DNA of 16,529 nt from JAAYDI01 sp052034005 (GTDB lineage Bacteria > Planctomycetota > Planctomycetia > Pirellulales > Pirellulaceae), in NCBI GenBank assembly GCA_052034005.1, contig JBPOJB010000065.1, positions 1 to 16,529 on the forward strand. The letters are read 5' to 3'. The translations under genes were made by a program, and so were the position numbers. Within the stretch, counting starts at the first letter, position 1, and each line of letters opens with the position of its first letter. Below the pieces are notes generated by a model. The model was not told the origin of the DNA and made no database searches. It saw nothing but the letters and a program-made list of their open reading frames with translations. This document shows, piece by piece, positions 13,974-16,529 of this stretch.

Positions 13974-16109
13974 TCACTCGGGGAATCTGGTGATCACGGC
14001 ATGGAAGACCCGGCTGTCGATCCGCTTGATCAGGGCTTCTTTTTCTTGGCTGGGTAGAAAGGCATGGAGGAAGGCCTGCTTGACCATGGCCAGCATCTCC
14101 CAGCAGTGCAGGCCGCCGGGCGCCATGCGCGCAGCGGCCAGGTACTCGTCGGCGAGCGTCGTGCGGCTGATGCCCGGGTTATCGGTGCAGACCGTGAGCG
14201 GCAATCCCATCTGCCAGAGCGTCGGCAGCGGATAGTCGGCGCAGTCGGCGGATTGGGCGACTGCCGGATCACGAAAACCCACCACCTCGCGGTTCGATGC
14301 GGGGCACAGCTCCAGGCAGATGCTGCGGTCGCGAAAGCGGGCTGCCAGTTGCCCGTGCTCACCGATACTCAGGCCATGGCCGATCCGGTCCGCATGCAGG
14401 TGGTACGCCGCCTGCCAGATGGAGTCTGCTGACTCGCCCTCGCCGGCATGAATGGTGATGGGAAGGCAGATCTCGAACGCGGGAAGGAAGTGGTGCGCGA
14501 TGTCCTGAGGGCGGGCTGTCCCTTCGTCTCCGGCAAGGTCCAGTCCCACCACGAAATCGGGCATGTCCAGCTTCGCCTGGACCGCCTGGCCAATCACCTC
14601 GCACAGCCGATGGCGGTCTCGCCGGTCCAGGATCATGAGAAACCGAATGAGGGGACTCCGCTCAGGTGACAGCTGTGCGAGCGTGTCTTGTACGGCGGCG
14701 CGAAACGCGCGGAGGAAATCGATCGCCGAACCCGGCCCGTATTTCTGCGGGCTGCCGCGCAGTTCCAGATAGCTCAACCCTTCCTCGACCGCCTGATGCA
14801 CGACTCGCTCAGCGTAGGGTCGAATCGCAGCCGGGTGGCTCAACAAGCCAGACCCGGACAGCTCGCCGGGACGCTCATACGCGGCGAACCCCAACGGATG
14901 ACGCGTTTTGAGTGCGACACGGGGCGCCGTGACGCCGTAGAGGTTGCGCTCGAGGCACGCGTCATCCGCCTCCACCAACAGCGCGGCAACCAGGTGCGCG
15001 CGGGGGATCGGCTGGGATTTAAGCCGCCTGGGCCAGTCGCTCGGCCAAGGGTCCGGGTCCCCAAGCAGCGTGGCCACATGGTCTCGCGCGGCGTCGCGTT
15101 GTGCAGGCGTCATGTTTTCCCACACCGCCCGGCCGACATGGCGCTGGCCGGGCAAATCGAGGCACCCGCCCAGGTGGCGATGCAGATCGGCTTTCGGGAG
15201 TACCCGCACCCATTCCCTCCAGGATTCGTCAATGAGAGTCGCGCGCAGCGCCTGGATGGTGCGCGGTGGCAGCCGGTATAGCCCGCGCCAGTTCTCGTGA
15301 CGTTCCCGGTTGGTCAATTCGAACATATAGTTGGCCAACAGTCGGCTGCCGGCGGATTCGCGGGTCTGGATTTCTCCGGCCAGGCGCGGACCCGGCGGCG
15401 CCGTCCAACTGGTCACGCCGTTGTCCGGAGGGAGCGGGAGCGGGAACCGACTGGAGCAGATCGGGCCCTGGCCGTCCGAGTCCAGGTCCAGCAATTCGCT
15501 GCGCGGACTGCGGCCCATGACGAACGGCGCGATGCTCCTGCACAGCTCGACCGGTAGCGGTCGCGCCAGCAGTTCGGGCGTGGGTTGCCGGAGTGCATCG
15601 GGCAACGGTTCCTGCGCGACGACGTGAATGAATCCGTGGCAGCCGAAGACGTGGCCCGCCCATTGCAGGTCGGCGCTCATCGTCTTGCGCCCGCCGGCCA
15701 ACGACAGCACAACTTGTCCCGCGCCGGCGTCTTCGTGGCTCAGCAAGCGTATCCGCAGGAGCAGCTCTCGCAGGTTCTCACATTCCTCGCGCGTCACCAG
15801 GTCGCGCGTGCCTTCCGCCTCCCAAATGCGCAAGGTGGGCGGCTGCCGAAGATGCGCGCGCCATTGCAGCAGCAGCTCGATGCCCCGCCGGGTCTGATCG
15901 CCTCGTGTCGTGCAGATCCAGATCTCGGCGGGCGGTTGTAATCCGAATTCAGCCAGCATCTTGGAAAGCTTCGGCTTGTCCGGATGGTGCGCGAAGAGTG
16001 GTGCCTGCTCGAGCGCCAGGAAACTGTAGACTTCCGGCACGACCGCCCACGTATGGCCGAGGGTGCAGAACAAGATATTGCAATCGCCCGTGGTCGTAAG
16101 CGCGTTCAT
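13974..16109 (-). CDS. cad1: CARF-adenosine deaminase fusion (Cad1-type effector)
   Basis: This 711-residue protein has an N-terminal CARF domain (about 10-170): NILFCTLGHTWAVVPEVYSF (11-30), IWICTTRGD (63-71), and VVLSLAGGRKTMSADLQWAG (133-152). The AGGRKTMS loop is like that of CARF proteins in the NE0113/ring-nuclease group. After a linker, residues about 300-711 are an adenosine deaminase-type TIM barrel. It shows KADLHRHLGG (H310, H312 zinc ligands), YLELRG, GLDLAGDE (522-529), ITIHAGEGE (H554 zinc ligand, E557 catalytic), RIGHG (H578), LELCPASN, and TVCTDNPGIS (D643 zinc ligand). Characterised Cad1 proteins bind cyclic oligoadenylate through CARF and deaminate ATP to ITP, which arrests infected cells. 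That activity is inferred here. The start at 16109 has GGATAGGA just upstream. A frame from 16442 would add 111 low-complexity residues and is rejected. It is the first gene of the locus. Confidence 0.92.
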   Translation of the reverse strand: MNALTTTGDCNILFCTLGHTWAVVPEVYSFLALEQAPLFAHHPDKPKLSKMLAEFGLQPPAEIWICTTRGDQTRRGIELLLQWRAHLRQPPTLRIWEAEGTRDLVTREECENLRELLLRIRLLSHEDAGAGQVVLSLAGGRKTMSADLQWAGHVFGCHGFIHVVAQEPLPDALRQPTPELLARPLPVELCRSIAPFVMGRSPRSELLDLDSDGQGPICSSRFPLPLPPDNGVTSWTAPPGPRLAGEIQTRESAGSRLLANYMFELTNRERHENWRGLYRLPPRTIQALRATLIDESWREWVRVLPKADLHRHLGGCLDLPGQRHVGRAVWENMTPAQRDAARDHVATLLGDPDPWPSDWPRRLKSQPIPRAHLVAALLVEADDACLERNLYGVTAPRVALKTRHPLGFAAYERPGELSGSGLLSHPAAIRPYAERVVHQAVEEGLSYLELRGSPQKYGPGSAIDFLRAFRAAVQDTLAQLSPERSPLIRFLMILDRRDRHRLCEVIGQAVQAKLDMPDFVVGLDLAGDEGTARPQDIAHHFLPAFEICLPITIHAGEGESADSIWQAAYHLHADRIGHGLSIGEHGQLAARFRDRSICLELCPASNREVVGFRDPAVAQSADCADYPLPTLWQMGLPLTVCTDNPGISRTTLADEYLAAARMAPGGLHCWEMLAMVKQAFLHAFLPSQEKEALIKRIDSRVFHAVITRFPE

Positions 16110-16455
16110 GATTCCTATCCGGCCGGGCGCGGATGCCGAACCCACCATCGGCGCAGTTGTTCCTGGATTCGTAGCATTTCCGTCGGACGGGGTCAAGAAA
16201 GCCGCCCCCGTGTTCAACGCCCTGCATCGACCCGTCCACCTGCGCGGCCGGTTCGGCGCGCGCCTCAGGTGGTGCCGCGCGCGGCCGGTCGGGACGGTGG
16301 TGGGCGGCGGCGCTGCGATGTGCGTGTTGCATTGCGATACGAGACGCGGGCCATCAAACCTGGACCGACGCGTGCCGCGCAGGGGACTGCGCTCGGCCGC
16401 CAACGGAGCGACCAGGCCAGGATGGCAGATAGGGTGACCCATGCCCGTCGCAAGC
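16110..16455. other. Upstream region without a supported gene
   Basis: No frame in this 346-base stretch looks coding: the open frames are Arg/Pro-rich and overlap each other on both strands. It probably holds the cad1 promoter and the boundary with the neighbouring gene. I see no tRNA, no transposon end and no clear terminator. Confidence 0.5.
16168..16196 (-). promoter_or_regulatory. Candidate promoter for cad1
   Basis: On the minus strand TTGACC (16196-16191) is followed after 17 bases by TACGAA (16173-16168). The -35 matches consensus at five of six positions, but the -10 at only about three. It ends 58 bases before the cad1 ATG, a sensible distance. A weak call on its own. Confidence 0.25.
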
Positions 16456-16529
16456 TCACTGGGCCAGCAGCGTCAGGCTGTCTTTCATTGCTCGAGCCGC
16501 TGTGTGCGGCGTGCCGTGCTGTGTGGAAT
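16456..16529 (-). CDS. Possible 3' end of a neighbouring gene (partial)
   Basis: One minus-strand frame entering from the right edge is open for 23 codons and ends ARAMKDSLTLLAQ then TGA (16458-16456). The composition looks protein-like, but the piece is too short to assign. It could be the tail of a gene upstream of cad1, or chance. Confidence 0.2.
   Translation of the reverse strand, partial: STQHGTPHTAARAMKDSLTLLAQ

Noticed and set aside
16110..16442. 111-residue N-terminal extension of the CARF-deaminase
   Set aside because: Low-complexity Arg/Pro/Thr sequence with no CARF similarity. A start with a purine-rich site lies at 16109, immediately before the first CARF strand.

Overview
This window carries a nearly complete, single-strand type III-B (Cmr) CRISPR-Cas locus from a GC-rich bacterium. 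By eye G+C is about two thirds, and the reading frames strongly prefer G or C in third positions. The sequence alone does not fix a lineage. Every real gene I can support is on the minus strand, so the locus reads from right to left. The many long plus-strand open frames are antisense shadows typical of GC-rich DNA.

Right to left the layout is as follows. (1) 16110-16529: a mostly non-coding upstream stretch with a possible promoter and perhaps the last codons of a neighbouring gene. (2) 13974-16109: a CARF-adenosine deaminase fusion (Cad1-type ancillary effector). (3) 13749-13973: a 225-base gap with a plausible sigma70-like promoter. (4) 13748 down to 6164: a tightly overlapping cmr2-cmr3-cmr4-cmr5-(cmr6::cmr1) block in which consecutive genes overlap by 4 to 8 bases and Cmr6 and Cmr1 are one polypeptide. 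(5) 6161-5088: cas6, only 2 bases after the fusion gene. (6) 5011-3749: a CARF-HEPN protein of the Cas02710/TIGR02710 family. (7) 3716-771: an open frame holding TPR repeats, an archaeo-eukaryotic primase (CAPP, CRISPR-associated primase-polymerase) and Cas1. (8) 690-412: cas2. (9) 411-183: the leader. (10) 182-1: the CRISPR repeats.

The genes form one immune module. Cas1, Cas2 and the primase-polymerase would acquire spacers, Cas6 would cut the precursor crRNA, and Cmr1-6 would form the surveillance complex. Target RNA is cut by Cmr4. Cmr2/Cas10 keeps both an HD motif and a GGDD cyclase motif, so it should make cyclic oligoadenylate. That messenger would switch on two different CARF effectors: a deaminase expected to act on adenine nucleotides, and a HEPN ribonuclease.

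The points most worth a second look are these. The primase-Cas1 'fusion' may be two genes joined by one missing base: a better-looking C-terminal frame for the primase ends 7 bases before the natural Met of Cas1. The Cmr6::Cmr1 fusion carries an extra C-terminal domain and an Arg-Gly tail. The locus also pairs Cad1, a HEPN effector and a CAPP primase.
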